DNA of 64,000 nucleotides from JAGVSR01 sp963778225 (GCA_963778225.1 CAVZTR010000012.1:434001-498000); one strand, 5' to 3'. Numbered from the stretch's first letter, positions 18,653 to 26,811 are shown. Translations and numbers: made by a program. The notes: generated by a model not told the origin, from the letters alone.

Positions 18653-19010
18653 CGTTCGTGTCTCCTCGCCAGGACCCTAAGCGGGCCCGGCGTACTCGGG
18701 AATACCTGAAACAGCAATTTGTCGGGTGCGTGCCTGACAGGGACTGAAGGATGCTGGCGGGTGGTTGCCCGGTTCCCGTGTGCCTCCCCCCAACCGCAGG
18801 CAGCAGTTAACCGGGGACAATAGTCCCTTCCGCCGTCGCCTGCGAGTGGCTGATCGGCCTTGATCGGAGGTTTGGTGAATGGGGGAGGGGCGTACTTAGG
18901 GGTGCTCGCCTACTCCACTGGCGGGGCCGGCCGCCGGGGGCGCGGGAGGGCGGTGGCGTGGGCTGGTCATTCGCTCAATCCGCGTCAGCACTTGGTGTGG
19001 GGTTCGGTGC
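18653..19010. other. Non-coding stretch, G-rich
   Basis: No convincing gene is seen. The right half is strongly G-rich on the plus strand. Bases 18814-18827 form a small GGGAC-AATA-GTCCC hairpin. At 18912-18934 the run ACTCCACTGGCGGGG followed by CCGGCCGCC resembles the core of the hairpin repeats found at 41.7 kb but without matching outer arms, so it may be a decayed copy or chance. Confidence 0.4.
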
Positions 19011-19685
19011 CTACGCCGCTTCGGGGGGCTGGTGGAGGTCGGGGCCTTCGTTGCGGGGGTTGTTGAGGCGGGGGTTGACGTCGAGGATTTCGAGAAGGCT
19101 CGCGGGCGGGGGCATCAGGAGCGTTTCGGCGAACTTCGCGGTGCCGGTGGTGCAGTCGAGCCAGACGTCGAAGTGTTCGGGCGCGATGATCACGGGCATG
19201 CGGTCGTGGATCGGTTCCATGGTGGCGTTGGCCGAGGTGGTCAGGATCGCCATGGTTTCGAGTTCGCTGCCGTCGGCGCCGACCCAGTGCTCGGCGAGGC
19301 CGGCGAGCGCGAAGAGGCCACCGTCGCGGGGGCGGAAGAGATGCGGGCGCTTCTGGCCGGGTTTACCGGTCCACTCGTAGAAGCCGGTGGCGGGGACGAG
19401 GCAGCGGCGGTGGCGGAGCGAGCCGCGAAACGAGGGTTTTTCAGATGCCGTTTCTGAGCGCGCGTTGATGATGGTCGTGAACTCGCGCGGATCTTTCACC
19501 CAGGACGGGATCAGGCCCCAGCGAACGAGATGCTGCTCGCGGTCTCCGGCGTGGTTGCGGCGGACGATCAGGACGGGCTGTGTGGGAGCGATGTTGTAGC
19601 GCGGCGGGAATTCGAGAGCGTTCTTCGTGCCGAAATAGGCGCGAACGGCTTCGGGCGGCGAGGTCAGGCTATAGCGCGAGCACAT
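19011..19685 (-). CDS. SOS response-associated peptidase, YedK/HMCES family
   Basis: A 224-residue SRAP-domain protein that shields abasic sites in single-stranded DNA by forming a thiazolidine DNA-protein crosslink through its N-terminal cysteine. Seen: Cys2 in MCSRYSLT (exposed after Met removal), Asn74 in INARSET, Glu104 in TGFYEW and His160 in HDRMPVI, matching the active-site set of E. coli YedK. Also WGLIPSWVKD. Length and order are normal. It stands alone, with no LexA box recognised upstream by eye. Confidence 0.95.
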   Translation of the reverse strand: MCSRYSLTSPPEAVRAYFGTKNALEFPPRYNIAPTQPVLIVRRNHAGDREQHLVRWGLIPSWVKDPREFTTIINARSETASEKPSFRGSLRHRRCLVPATGFYEWTGKPGQKRPHLFRPRDGGLFALAGLAEHWVGADGSELETMAILTTSANATMEPIHDRMPVIIAPEHFDVWLDCTTGTAKFAETLLMPPPASLLEILDVNPRLNNPRNEGPDLHQPPEAA

Positions 19686-19839
19686 GGGGCCTCACGAATT
19701 GTTCTGGCACTTGCTGGTCTGGCACTGGCGAGGAGCGTGCCGCAGCGGGGGAATCGGTGCTAAAGACGAGCGATCCGCCACGACCGTGCCGAAATGCATT
19801 TTGATGCTCGCAAGATAATCATCGTCTCCGGAACCGGCA

Positions 19840-20256
19840 ATGCACCCTGACCGCCCTGTTCGTACCCGTTCATGCTGCCGCGCAGGCGTTGCAGCGGTTG
19901 TGGGCGCGTGGATGGTTATCGCATCGGGTTTTGCATCGGTTGTTCGCGCACAGGATGCAAAGCCCTACGACGATCAACTCATGCGGCTTTCTGAAATTCT
20001 GGGCGCCGTACATTACCTGCGAGAGTTGTGCTCTGCGAACGATGGGCAACTGTGGCGTGATCACATGCGCACGTTCATCGATGCCGAGACGGCCAGCGCG
20101 CAACGCAAGGCTCGTATCACGCGCAGCTTCAATCAGGGTTACCGGAATTACAGCCGGACCTACACAACGTGTACGCCCTCCGCACAGACCGCGATTGATC
20201 GGTTCATGACCGAAGCCGTCGAAATCTCGGAAGGACTTGCAGAAAAAGCGCCTTAA
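19840..20256 (+). CDS. TIGR02301 family secreted protein
   Basis: A 138-residue protein with an N-terminal signal peptide (hydrophobic stretch about residues 15-35, then RAQDAKPYDDQLMRLSEILG). The mature part is helical and matches the alphaproteobacterial TIGR02301 pattern: LRELCSANDGQLWRDHM, a basic KARITRSFNQGYRNYSRTY and two cysteines (CSAND and TTCTPSA) that could form a disulfide. Function unknown. Its stop codon is followed at once by the tandem hairpin repeats. Confidence 0.85.
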   Translation: MHPDRPVRTRSCCRAGVAAVVGAWMVIASGFASVVRAQDAKPYDDQLMRLSEILGAVHYLRELCSANDGQLWRDHMRTFIDAETASAQRKARITRSFNQGYRNYSRTYTTCTPSAQTAIDRFMTEAVEISEGLAEKAP

Positions 20257-20262
20257 ATAATT

Positions 20263-20362
20263 GCGCCTTCCGACTCCGCTTACCGCGGAGCCGGCCGGAA
20301 GGCGCGTTCTCGAGATAATTGCGCCTTCCGACTCCGCTACCGCGGAACCGGCCGGAAGGCGC
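20263..20362. repeat. Tandem hairpin repeat, two copies (arm type GCGCCTTCC)
   Basis: Two near-identical palindromes of 43 and 42 bases (20263-20305 and 20321-20362), 58 bases apart. Each has outer arms GCGCCTTCC and GGAAGGCGC, a conserved GAC after the left arm, CCGGCC before the right arm, and an inner stem CTCCGC/GCGGAG. The copies differ only by one deleted T in the loop and a G-to-A in the inner stem. They begin 6 bases after a TAA stop, so they would lie in the 3' end of the message. A further short dyad AAATCGCGCGATTT followed by T residues (20375-20391) may complete a terminator. Confidence 0.9.
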
Positions 20363-20534
20363 GTTCTCGGCCGCAAATCGCGCGATTTTTTGCTGCGCCA
20401 TAATTTGCACCGAGTTTACCGTGAATTGCTGCTACAGCCCCGCTCAATGAAAACGCGTGTTAAGCGCAGAGAATGGAAGACCGCGACGGAGGCTGGGGGC
20501 AGTCGCTCTCTCGCGGTAGGGTGGGAGAGGACTC

Positions 20535-20786
20535 ATGCATCCGGAAGCACGTGAACTGGTTGAGAGCGAAGACAAGAGTTTCAAGGCCCTGGGCCTGATC
20601 CTCGCGGCGTGGGACGAAGGCACTGAGAACGGCGTGGCGTCCGAACAGATGGCCTATGCCGCCCTTTTCGCCGCGCTCACCGATCTCGTTTCAATGTATG
20701 GCGAGGACGCTGTCGTCGATCTTGCGCGGGGCCTCGAGCGGCGGCTGATGCAGGGCGAATTCACACTCGGCCGCGTGATGCAGTAG
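20535..20786 (+). CDS. Hypothetical 83-residue protein
   Basis: A small acidic helical protein of no family I recognise. It has a strong GGAGAGGA ribosome binding site just before its ATG, alphaproteobacterial codon use and no signal peptide or membrane segment. The sequence (LVESEDKSFKALGLILAAWD, AYAALFAALTDLVSMYGEDA, VVDLARGLERRLMQGEF) predicts three amphipathic helices. It lies between two clusters of hairpin repeats, with the second cluster 14 bases after its stop codon. Confidence 0.75.
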   Translation: MHPEARELVESEDKSFKALGLILAAWDEGTENGVASEQMAYAALFAALTDLVSMYGEDAVVDLARGLERRLMQGEFTLGRVMQ

Positions 20787-20800
20787 GTTTCTTGATGACC

Positions 20801-20885
20801 GCGTCCGACACGCCGGTGGCGCGCCGGCCGGACGGGTTGATTTGTTTGCCGCGTCCGACACGCCGGTGGCGCGCCGGCCGGACGC
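20801..20885. repeat. Tandem hairpin repeat, two copies (arm type GCGTCC)
   Basis: Two copies 50 bases apart (20801-20834 and 20851-20885). The second is GCGTCC arm, GACACGCCGG, TGGC, GCGCCGGCC, GGACGC arm; the first is identical up to its last arm base. It keeps the 5' GAC and 3' CCGGCC signature of the other repeats but has a different inner stem and different outer arms. It sits between the ends of two convergent genes (the 83-residue gene and lysE-like gene), where a terminator would be expected. Confidence 0.88.
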
Positions 20886-20894
20886 GGAAACCAT

Positions 20895-21566
20895 TTAGTG
20901 GCCGGGAACGGTGCCGCCCTTCAGGACCATCTCGCCGATCAAGATCGCACCGAAGATCATCAGCGCGGCGCCGGCATATTTGTTGATGAGCTGAAGGCGC
21001 GGCCCATCGACGAGATGGCGGAAGCGGCTGATGAGATTGGCGAGGAAGATCCACCACGCGAGGCTGCCTGCCATGATGGCAGCGACCATCGTCAGGGCGT
21101 CGATGGTGCTGTGGACTTCGACAAATGTCGAGACGCCGCCGAAAATCGCAAAGAGGCCCAGCACCGCGCCGGGATTGGTGATCGTGAGGAAATAGGTCTG
21201 TGGGATGTCCCAGACGAAGTCGCGCAGCGATGTCTTGTCGGGGTCGATGCGGGCTTCGGTCTCGATGGGCGGGACGGTGAGATAAAGTTTAATTCCGAAG
21301 GCGATGAGGGCGAGGCCCCCGACGACCTGAATTGCGGTGCGATGGTACTCGATGGCGCCGGAGATGGCGCCGACGCCGAGCGCGGCGAAGAGAGCGATGG
21401 TCCCGTCACCCAGAACCGCGCCGATGCCGGCGGCGAGCCCGCCGAAAAACCCGCGCTCGATGGCGCGCTGGATGCACAGCACGTTCACCGGTCCAACCGG
21501 AGCGGCGACGAGAACGCCGATGACGAGGCCGACGGGGATGATGAGGGGGTTCGGGATAAAATCCAT
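20895..21566 (-). CDS. LysE family translocator
   Basis: A 223-residue inner-membrane exporter with about six hydrophobic segments. The opening IIPVGLVIGVLVAAPVGPVN with the APVGPVN motif and the following IQRAIERGFFGGLAAGIGA are the LysE/RhtB family signature. Members export amino acids or related small molecules. A longer polar loop (PPIETEARIDPDKTSLRDF) lies between the third and fourth segments. The substrate is not predictable, and no LysG-type regulator is adjacent. Confidence 0.92.
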   Translation of the reverse strand: MDFIPNPLIIPVGLVIGVLVAAPVGPVNVLCIQRAIERGFFGGLAAGIGAVLGDGTIALFAALGVGAISGAIEYHRTAIQVVGGLALIAFGIKLYLTVPPIETEARIDPDKTSLRDFVWDIPQTYFLTITNPGAVLGLFAIFGGVSTFVEVHSTIDALTMVAAIMAGSLAWWIFLANLISRFRHLVDGPRLQLINKYAGAALMIFGAILIGEMVLKGGTVPGH

Positions 21567-21991
21567 TCGGCTTTGCCCGATAGCTCCTTGTGCTTTTCGT
21601 GGGCGCGCATGTCGTCCGCCGGGACGGCAGCGTCACGACACCCCTGGAACGCGGGCAACTGTTGTCCCGTCGATAGGTAGAGCGACGCGAAACGCTTGTC
21701 CATGACGACGGCCTGATCCGGAACATACCGGAGCGGCGGGGCTAGACGCCGCGGCCAGCGCGCTGTGAAGAAAGGCAACCAGTTCAAGTGACAGTTAAAA
21801 ACAGACCCTCGGCGATCTGCTGATTTCGGCATTGCGGCAAATGGTCAAAAGACGTCTGTCCTCCGAGGGTTCCATCGCGGGCTTTACTCTGTTAGTGAGC
21901 AAAAAGCCGACTTCATGGAGCGCGGATCGGTTTCGCGCATTAGAGCGGTTTGTTCGCGCTGGATGTGAAGTCCAAGTTGAAGGGTTGCGTC
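21567..21991. other. Non-coding stretch upstream of L,D-transpeptidase
   Basis: No gene is supported. The sequence contains short inverted pieces such as CCTCGG at 21807-21812 with CCGAGG further on (21860s), and an AT-richer part from about 21795 to 21960 that probably holds the promoter of the L,D-transpeptidase gene. No clear -35/-10 pair can be named with confidence. Confidence 0.4.
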
Positions 21992-22702
21992 ATGAGAGTT
22001 CGTCACATTGCGGCCGTTGCCGGCCTTCTTTTCACCCTATCGTCTCCCGCACTCGCTGATATCCCGGGCGCTTACGGCATGTGGAACGATATGCCCCGCT
22101 CCAAACCTTCCAGCGGTGGGTTTGGGATGTTCCAATCGAAGAAGCAGAAGAACCAGGCGACACTGGCCGCATTCGGCCCGGGCATGATGGGGCCGAATGC
22201 TCAGCAGTTCAGTGGTCCGCCCAAGGCTTTGATGGACGGTGGCGGAAGGCCGTCGATTTCAGCCAAGAGCCCGCAGGTCGTTTCTTACAGCGGCGGATAT
22301 GGGGCCGGCTCTGTTGTCGTCGATCACTCGCAGAGAAAGCTTTATTACGTTCTGGGCGGCGGGAAGGCCTATGCCTATCCGGTTGCCGTCGGCAAGAAAG
22401 GCTTCAAGTGGACCGGCGCTCAGACGGTTTCGGGCATCAAGTCCTGGCCGGATTGGACACCGCCGGAAGAGATGCGTCAGCGCAAGCCGTACCTGCCGAT
22501 CAAGATGACGGGCGGCATCAACAATCCGCTCGGCGCGAAGGCGATCTACCTCGGTAATTCGCTGTACCGCATTCACGGCACGAACGATTCCAGCTCGATC
22601 GGCACGGAAGCATCATCGGGCTGCATACGCATGCACAACGGGCACGTTGTGCATCTTGCGAAGTTGGTGAAGTCGGGCACGCCGGTGTACGTGACGAACT
22701 GA
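21992..22702 (+). CDS. L,D-transpeptidase (YkuD), short form
   Basis: A 236-residue secreted enzyme that forms or anchors 3-3 peptidoglycan links. Residues 1-22 are a signal peptide (RHIAAVAGLLFTLSSPALA). The YkuD domain (about 95-236) starts at VVVDHSQRKLYYVLGGGKAYAY and carries the catalytic motif: His195 in HGTND and Cys211 in SSGCIRMHNGHV. The start was set at the ATG directly before the signal peptide. It is monocistronic and ends in a good terminator. A second, larger L,D-transpeptidase lies at 52.4 kb. Confidence 0.95.
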   Translation: MRVRHIAAVAGLLFTLSSPALADIPGAYGMWNDMPRSKPSSGGFGMFQSKKQKNQATLAAFGPGMMGPNAQQFSGPPKALMDGGGRPSISAKSPQVVSYSGGYGAGSVVVDHSQRKLYYVLGGGKAYAYPVAVGKKGFKWTGAQTVSGIKSWPDWTPPEEMRQRKPYLPIKMTGGINNPLGAKAIYLGNSLYRIHGTNDSSSIGTEASSGCIRMHNGHVVHLAKLVKSGTPVYVTN

Positions 22703-22726
22703 TTTTTCGCGTTTCAGATATGCAAG

Positions 22727-22763
22727 AGGCCGCCGGGGTGAACCCAGCGGCCTTTTGTTTTTT
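22727..22763 (+). terminator. Rho-independent terminator after L,D-transpeptidase
   Basis: AGGCCGC and GCGGCCT pair around a GC-rich apex (GGG/CCC with loop GTGAA), followed by TTTTGTTTTTTG. This is a textbook intrinsic terminator for the transpeptidase gene. Confidence 0.88.
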
Positions 22764-22787
22764 GCGTTCGTTCGTGGGCGGGTGAAC

Positions 22788-23021
22788 TCAGCGAACGAAT
22801 TCAAAGAGCAGATCATGGAATGGCGACTTCCAGGGCAGCAGATTGATGCCGAGGGCTGATTTGGCTAGGTAGAGCCCGGCCGCCAACGAGATCAGGCCCG
22901 CGCCGATCGCAATGGCCGACATCAGGGTGCGCAGGGCGGCCAAGACCGCCGAACCGGTCAGGGCCTCTGCGTCACCCGCGGGTGTCTTGTACGTGGTCAG
23001 GTCAGTGGTGGTTGGGATCAT
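22788..23021 (-). CDS. Small hypothetical membrane protein
   Basis: A 77-residue protein with a polar N-terminus (IPTTTDLTTYKTPAGDAEAL) and one long hydrophobic region, AALRTLMSAIAIGAGLISLA with following AGLYLAKSALGI, which makes one or two membrane passes. The start was set at the ATG of MIPTTTD; the frame is open upstream, but that part would be made of hairpin-repeat sequence. No strong ribosome binding site is seen. Function unknown. It lies downstream of the dihydroorotase gene, separated by repeats. Confidence 0.6.
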   Translation of the reverse strand: MIPTTTDLTTYKTPAGDAEALTGSAVLAALRTLMSAIAIGAGLISLAAGLYLAKSALGINLLPWKSPFHDLLFEFVR

Positions 23022-23027
23022 GGTGAG

Positions 23028-23047
23028 ACCGGCTTTGCAAAGCCGGT
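23028..23047. other. 20-base palindrome in front of small membrane gene
   Basis: ACCGGCTTT-GC-AAAGCCGGT is a perfect 20-base inverted repeat only 6 bases before the small gene's start codon. In RNA it would hide the ribosome binding region; in DNA it would be a two-fold operator-like site. It differs from the neighbouring hairpin repeats. Confidence 0.5.
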
Positions 23048-23061
23048 GCCATGTGTTGATT

Positions 23062-23127
23062 GCGCCTTCCGACTCCGCTGCGCGGAGCCGGCCGGAAGGC
23101 GCGTTGCGCGGAGCCGGCCGGAAGGCG
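23062..23127. repeat. Hairpin repeat, one full and one half copy (arm type GCGCCTTCC)
   Basis: A 41-base palindrome (23062-23102) with the same arms, GAC and CCGGCC as the repeat at 20.3 kb, and inner stem CTCCGC/GCGGAG with a 3-base loop. It is followed at once by a second copy that lacks its left half (23105-23127). It stands directly after the dihydroorotase stop codon. The flanks ATT before and GTT after the arms also match the 20.3-kb copies, so these two loci share a recent common origin. Confidence 0.88.
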
Positions 23128-23128
23128 A

Positions 23129-24454
23129 TTAGACGTCGTAGAAGCGGACGGGTTCGCCGAAGCCGGATCTGGCGAGTTCGCCTTGCCACATGACGCGGCG
23201 GCCGCGGACGAACGTGCCGACAGGCCAGCCGGTGACCTCCTTGCCGTCGTAGGGCGTCCAGCCGACGCGGCTCTCGATCCAGCTGTCCCGGATCGTTTCA
23301 CGGCGTTTCAAATCGACGATGGTGAGATCCGCGTCCCAGCCGACCGCGAGCCGGCCTTTGCCGCGGATGCCGAAGAGGCGCTGAGGGCCGTGGCTCGTCA
23401 GATCGACGAAGCGTTGCAGCGACAGCCGGCCGGCGTTGACGTGGTCAAGCATGATGGGGACGAGCGTTTGCACGCCGGTCATGCCGGAATGGGAACCGGG
23501 GTAGGCGTGGTCCTTTTCCTCACGCGTGTGGGGGGCGTGATCGGACCCCAGCACATCGACAACGCCGTCGGCGAGGGCCTTCCAGATGCGGTCGCGATGG
23601 CGTGTGTCGCGGACGGGCGGGTTCATCTGAACGTAGGTGCCGAGACGCTCGTAGCAGTCGGGGGCGGCGAGGGTGAGATGGTGGGGCGTGACTTCGACGC
23701 TCGCCCACTCTTTGTGGTGCTCGAGAAAATCCATTTCCTCGCCGGTGGAGATGTGGAGTACGTGGACGCGGCGGCGGTGCTTTTCAGCGAAGGCGACAAG
23801 ACGTTTGGTGGCCATCAGGGCGGCTTCTTCGTCACGCCAGACAGGATGCGAGGACGGATCGCCGGGGACGCGGAGGTGCATGCGCGACTTTAGCCGGTCT
23901 TCATCTTCGGCATGGAAAGACGCGCGGCGAGACAGCTTCTCGACGATCTTTTCAAGTGACGGAGGATCGTCGACCAGCAGGTTGCCGGTGGAGGAGCCCA
24001 TGAAGACCTTGATGCCGGCCGAGCCTTCGAGGCGCTCCAGTTCGGGAATGTGATCGATGTTCTCGCGGGTGCCGCCGACGAAGAAAGCGAAGTCGCACAG
24101 CATGCGGTGACGGGCAGCGCCGACCTTGGCGGCCAGCGTCGCGGCGCACGTCGTGAGCGGCGCCGTGTTGGGCATCTCGAACACGGCCGTGACACCGCCG
24201 GCGACGGCTGCGCGGCTGCCGGTTTCGAGATCTTCCTTGTGCGTGAGGCCAGGCTCGCGGAAGTGGACTTGCGTGTCGATGACGCCGGGGAGGATGTGCA
24301 GGCCCTTTGCGTCCAGCGTATCCAGAGTTTTGGCCGACGCCAGCGCGCCCATAGCCACTATTCGGCCGTCGCGGATGCCGATGTCGCGGACGCCTTCGCC
24401 ATCGTGATTGACGACAGTGGCGCCCGTAATGAGGAGGTCGAGGGGTAGGGTCAT
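23129..24454 (-). CDS. Dihydroorotase, class I (COG0044)
   Basis: A 441-residue amidohydrolase that closes carbamoyl-aspartate to dihydroorotate in pyrimidine synthesis. Seen: LPGVIDTQVHFREPGLTHKEDL near residue 55-75, GGVTAVFEMPNT, the zinc-binding His segments HAEDEDR and HVLHISTGEEM, and VLGSDHAPHTREEKD with the catalytic Asp. The first metal motif reads Gln-Val-His instead of the usual His-x-His, a variant I recall from related alphaproteobacterial dihydroorotases. The start was set at MTLPLDLLITGATVV. No pyrB is next to it; the neighbour on the other side is ygfZ, divergent, 99 bases away. Allantoinase or hydantoinase activity is a less likely alternative. Confidence 0.88.
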   Translation of the reverse strand: MTLPLDLLITGATVVNHDGEGVRDIGIRDGRIVAMGALASAKTLDTLDAKGLHILPGVIDTQVHFREPGLTHKEDLETGSRAAVAGGVTAVFEMPNTAPLTTCAATLAAKVGAARHRMLCDFAFFVGGTRENIDHIPELERLEGSAGIKVFMGSSTGNLLVDDPPSLEKIVEKLSRRASFHAEDEDRLKSRMHLRVPGDPSSHPVWRDEEAALMATKRLVAFAEKHRRRVHVLHISTGEEMDFLEHHKEWASVEVTPHHLTLAAPDCYERLGTYVQMNPPVRDTRHRDRIWKALADGVVDVLGSDHAPHTREEKDHAYPGSHSGMTGVQTLVPIMLDHVNAGRLSLQRFVDLTSHGPQRLFGIRGKGRLAVGWDADLTIVDLKRRETIRDSWIESRVGWTPYDGKEVTGWPVGTFVRGRRVMWQGELARSGFGEPVRFYDV

Positions 24455-24553
24455 GGGACATTCCGGCAGAACGAGGGTGAGGCGGGTTCCAGCTTGCCAT
24501 GGCGGGCGCGCGCGCCTTAGGTACGCAGCAGCACATAGCAACCCTAAGGTCCT

Positions 24554-25411
24554 ATGACGAGTGAGATCAAACAAGTGGTTCTTCCCGATCGTGGCATCGT
24601 GGCTGTCAATGGCTCCGACGCGACGAAGCTGTTGCAGGGCCTCGTGACGAACGATGTCGCGCTGCTCGATACGCAGCCGGCGATCTATGCGGGGCTGCTC
24701 TCGCCGCAGGGCAAGATCCTGTTCGACTTCATCGTGGTGAAGACGCCCGATGGCGCACTGATCGATGTGGCAAAGGATCAGGCCGCGGCACTCGTGAAGC
24801 GGCTGACGATGTACAAGCTGCGTGCAGCGGTGACGATCGCGGATGTTTCGGCGGACCATACGGTGGTCGCGGCGTTCGGACCGGACGCGCAATTCGGACA
24901 GGGGATCGTTTATTCTGATCCGCGCTTGCCGGACCTTGGGCTGCGCGCGATCGTCGAGACGAAGGATGCGGTTGCGGTGAATTCAGACGCGGCGGCCTAT
25001 CATGCCTTTCGCATCGGGCTTGGTGTTCCGGAAGGCGGGCGGGATTATGCGTTCGGCGATGCGTTTCCGCATGAGGCGCTGTTCGATCAGCTGCACGGCG
25101 TGTCGTTCACCAAGGGGTGCTACGTCGGACAGGAGATCGTTTCGCGGATGGAGCATCGCGGCACAGCGCGCAAGCGTATCGTGCCCGTCGATGCCGACGG
25201 ACCCCTTGTCGAGGGCGCCGCTGTCATGGCGGGCGACGTGGAGATCGGCAGAGTTGGATCGGTGGCGGGATCGCGTGGGCTTGCACTGCTGCGGCTCGAC
25301 CGGGTGGACGAGTTCGCAGCGAAGGGCGTGCCGTTGACGGCGGAGGGCGCGCCGATCACTGTTTCAATCCCGGCATGGGCGCACTTCAAGAAGCTGGCCG
25401 CTCACTCCTGA
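24554..25411 (+). CDS. ygfZ: Folate-binding iron-sulfur maintenance protein YgfZ
   Basis: A 285-residue GcvT-like protein that supports repair or assembly of certain iron-sulfur enzymes with tetrahydrofolate. The signature KGCYVGQE is at residues 187-194 with the essential Cys189. The N-terminal half (LLQGLVTNDVALLDTQPA, YAGLLSPQGKILFDF) is typical. Length is a little under the E. coli protein. It starts a plus-strand run: tag follows after 14 bases, then an HD hydrolase overlapping by 4 bases, which suggests one message. Confidence 0.94.
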   Translation: MTSEIKQVVLPDRGIVAVNGSDATKLLQGLVTNDVALLDTQPAIYAGLLSPQGKILFDFIVVKTPDGALIDVAKDQAAALVKRLTMYKLRAAVTIADVSADHTVVAAFGPDAQFGQGIVYSDPRLPDLGLRAIVETKDAVAVNSDAAAYHAFRIGLGVPEGGRDYAFGDAFPHEALFDQLHGVSFTKGCYVGQEIVSRMEHRGTARKRIVPVDADGPLVEGAAVMAGDVEIGRVGSVAGSRGLALLRLDRVDEFAAKGVPLTAEGAPITVSIPAWAHFKKLAAHS

Positions 25412-25425
25412 CGCAGGAGCCTGCA

Positions 25426-26031
25426 ATGGCGAAAACACCGGCGATGGATCGATGCCCGTGGGCCGGAACGGATCCGCTCTATGTTCAATATCACGACGAG
25501 GAATGGGGCGTGCCGCACGCCGACGAGCGGCGGCTGTTCGAGAAGCTGATCCTCGAAGGGTTCCAGGCCGGGCTGTCGTGGATCACGATCCTCAGAAAGC
25601 GCGAAGCGTTCCGCCGCGCCTTCCACACGTTCGATCCGGAGCGGATCGTGAGGTATGGCGAAAAGGACGTTGCGCGGCTCATGGCGGACGCGGGCATCGT
25701 TCGAAACAAGCTGAAGATCGAAGCGACCATCGATAATGCGCGGGCCTATTTGAAACTGCGGGACCGCACGACGCTGGCGGCGTTCCTGTGGTCGCAGATG
25801 GAGAACGGACCGATCCTCAACCGCTTTGCGAGCATGAAGGAGTTGCCGGCAGAGACCGTGGAGTCGAAGCGAATCTCGAAGGCGCTGAAGGATGAGGGCT
25901 TCCGGTTTGTCGGACCGACGACCATCTACGCCTACATGCAGTCAGTTGGGCTTGTGAATGATCATCTCACCACCTGTCCGCGACACGCCGCCGTGTGCAA
26001 GCTTCACCGTAGCTTTGAGCGTCCGCAATGA
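25426..26031 (+). CDS. tag: DNA-3-methyladenine glycosylase I
   Basis: A 201-residue base-excision enzyme that removes 3-methyladenine from DNA. Seen: RCPWAGTDPLYVQYHDEEWG at the N-terminus with the zinc-binding Cys and a catalytic-pocket Glu, LFEKLILEGFQAGLSWITIL, and at the C-terminus YMQSVGLVNDHLTTCPRH with the other zinc ligands. A CAGGAG ribosome binding site is 8 bases before the ATG, which fixes the start although the frame is open for 300 bases upstream inside ygfZ. Confidence 0.96.
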   Translation: MAKTPAMDRCPWAGTDPLYVQYHDEEWGVPHADERRLFEKLILEGFQAGLSWITILRKREAFRRAFHTFDPERIVRYGEKDVARLMADAGIVRNKLKIEATIDNARAYLKLRDRTTLAAFLWSQMENGPILNRFASMKELPAETVESKRISKALKDEGFRFVGPTTIYAYMQSVGLVNDHLTTCPRHAAVCKLHRSFERPQ

Positions 26032-26645
26032 CACAGAGCCAGCACGGGGTGCGCCCGCGCGCATGGCAGCGCATGCTTTCGGGGCGGCGGCTCGACCTCC
26101 TGGACCCATCGCCGGACGACATTGAAATCGCGGACATCGCGCATGGACTGGCCCGTGTTGCGCGATGGAATGGCCAGACCGTCGGCGATCATGCCTTCTC
26201 GGTGGCCGAGCATGCGTTGATTGTGGAAGCCATCGTGTCCGACCGCGAACCGCAGCGCAGCGATCACGACGCGCTCGCGGCTTTGCTTCACGACGCGCCG
26301 GAGTATGTCATCGGTGACCTCATCAGTCCCTTCAAGACGGCCATCGGCCTCGATTACAAAGCGTTCGAACTGCGCATTTTAGGTGCGATACATTTGCGTT
26401 TTGGGCTGCCTGCCACATTGCAGCCGCATCTGACCGTTGCCATCAAGGCCGCTGACACCATCGCGGCGTTCTACGAGGCCACGCGTCTTGCCGGGTTCAG
26501 CGAAGAGGAAGCACGGCTCTATTTTGGCGAGCCGGATGGGCTCAGCCCCGCGCTCGCGCGCAAGCTCGAGCACCTGACGGCGTCGCCAACTGAAGAGGCC
26601 GAGAGACACTTTCTCGACAGGTTCGCGGCGCTGTATCGCGCCTGA
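26028..26645 (+). CDS. HD-domain hydrolase (YfbR-like)
   Basis: A 205-residue HD phosphohydrolase. The metal motif is spread as VGDHAFSVAEHALI, HDALAALLHDAPEYVIGD (paired HD) and a later Asp in KAADTIAAFYEA. It resembles YfbR-type 5'-nucleotidases and related phosphohydrolases for nucleotides. Its ATG overlaps the tag stop codon (ATGA), so the two are co-translated. The substrate is not certain. Confidence 0.9.
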   Translation: MTQSQHGVRPRAWQRMLSGRRLDLLDPSPDDIEIADIAHGLARVARWNGQTVGDHAFSVAEHALIVEAIVSDREPQRSDHDALAALLHDAPEYVIGDLISPFKTAIGLDYKAFELRILGAIHLRFGLPATLQPHLTVAIKAADTIAAFYEATRLAGFSEEEARLYFGEPDGLSPALARKLEHLTASPTEEAERHFLDRFAALYRA

Positions 26646-26811
26646 CCGGAGAGGAACCAACCAAACCGGACAAAGCTTGTACGCGGCTCGGGAATAATCT
26701 CTGACCCGACCCGTTAGGCAGAGCAGGTAGCAGCAGTCCGTGCACGTGTTGCGCATCGAAACAGACTGCGGCTTTGATCAACCAACGCTCTAAAGACGGG
26801 AGACTGTGCCC

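Noticed and set aside
17273..18709. 478-codon open frame on the plus strand
   Set aside because: It lies opposite the Clp-N/coiled-coil gene and has no recognisable domain or ribosome site; the minus-strand protein has coherent N-domain and heptads.
21485..21832. 115-codon minus-strand frame before lysE-like gene
   Set aside because: Overlaps the start of the LysE gene in another frame, has no ribosome site and ends in low-complexity Ser/Pro sequence.
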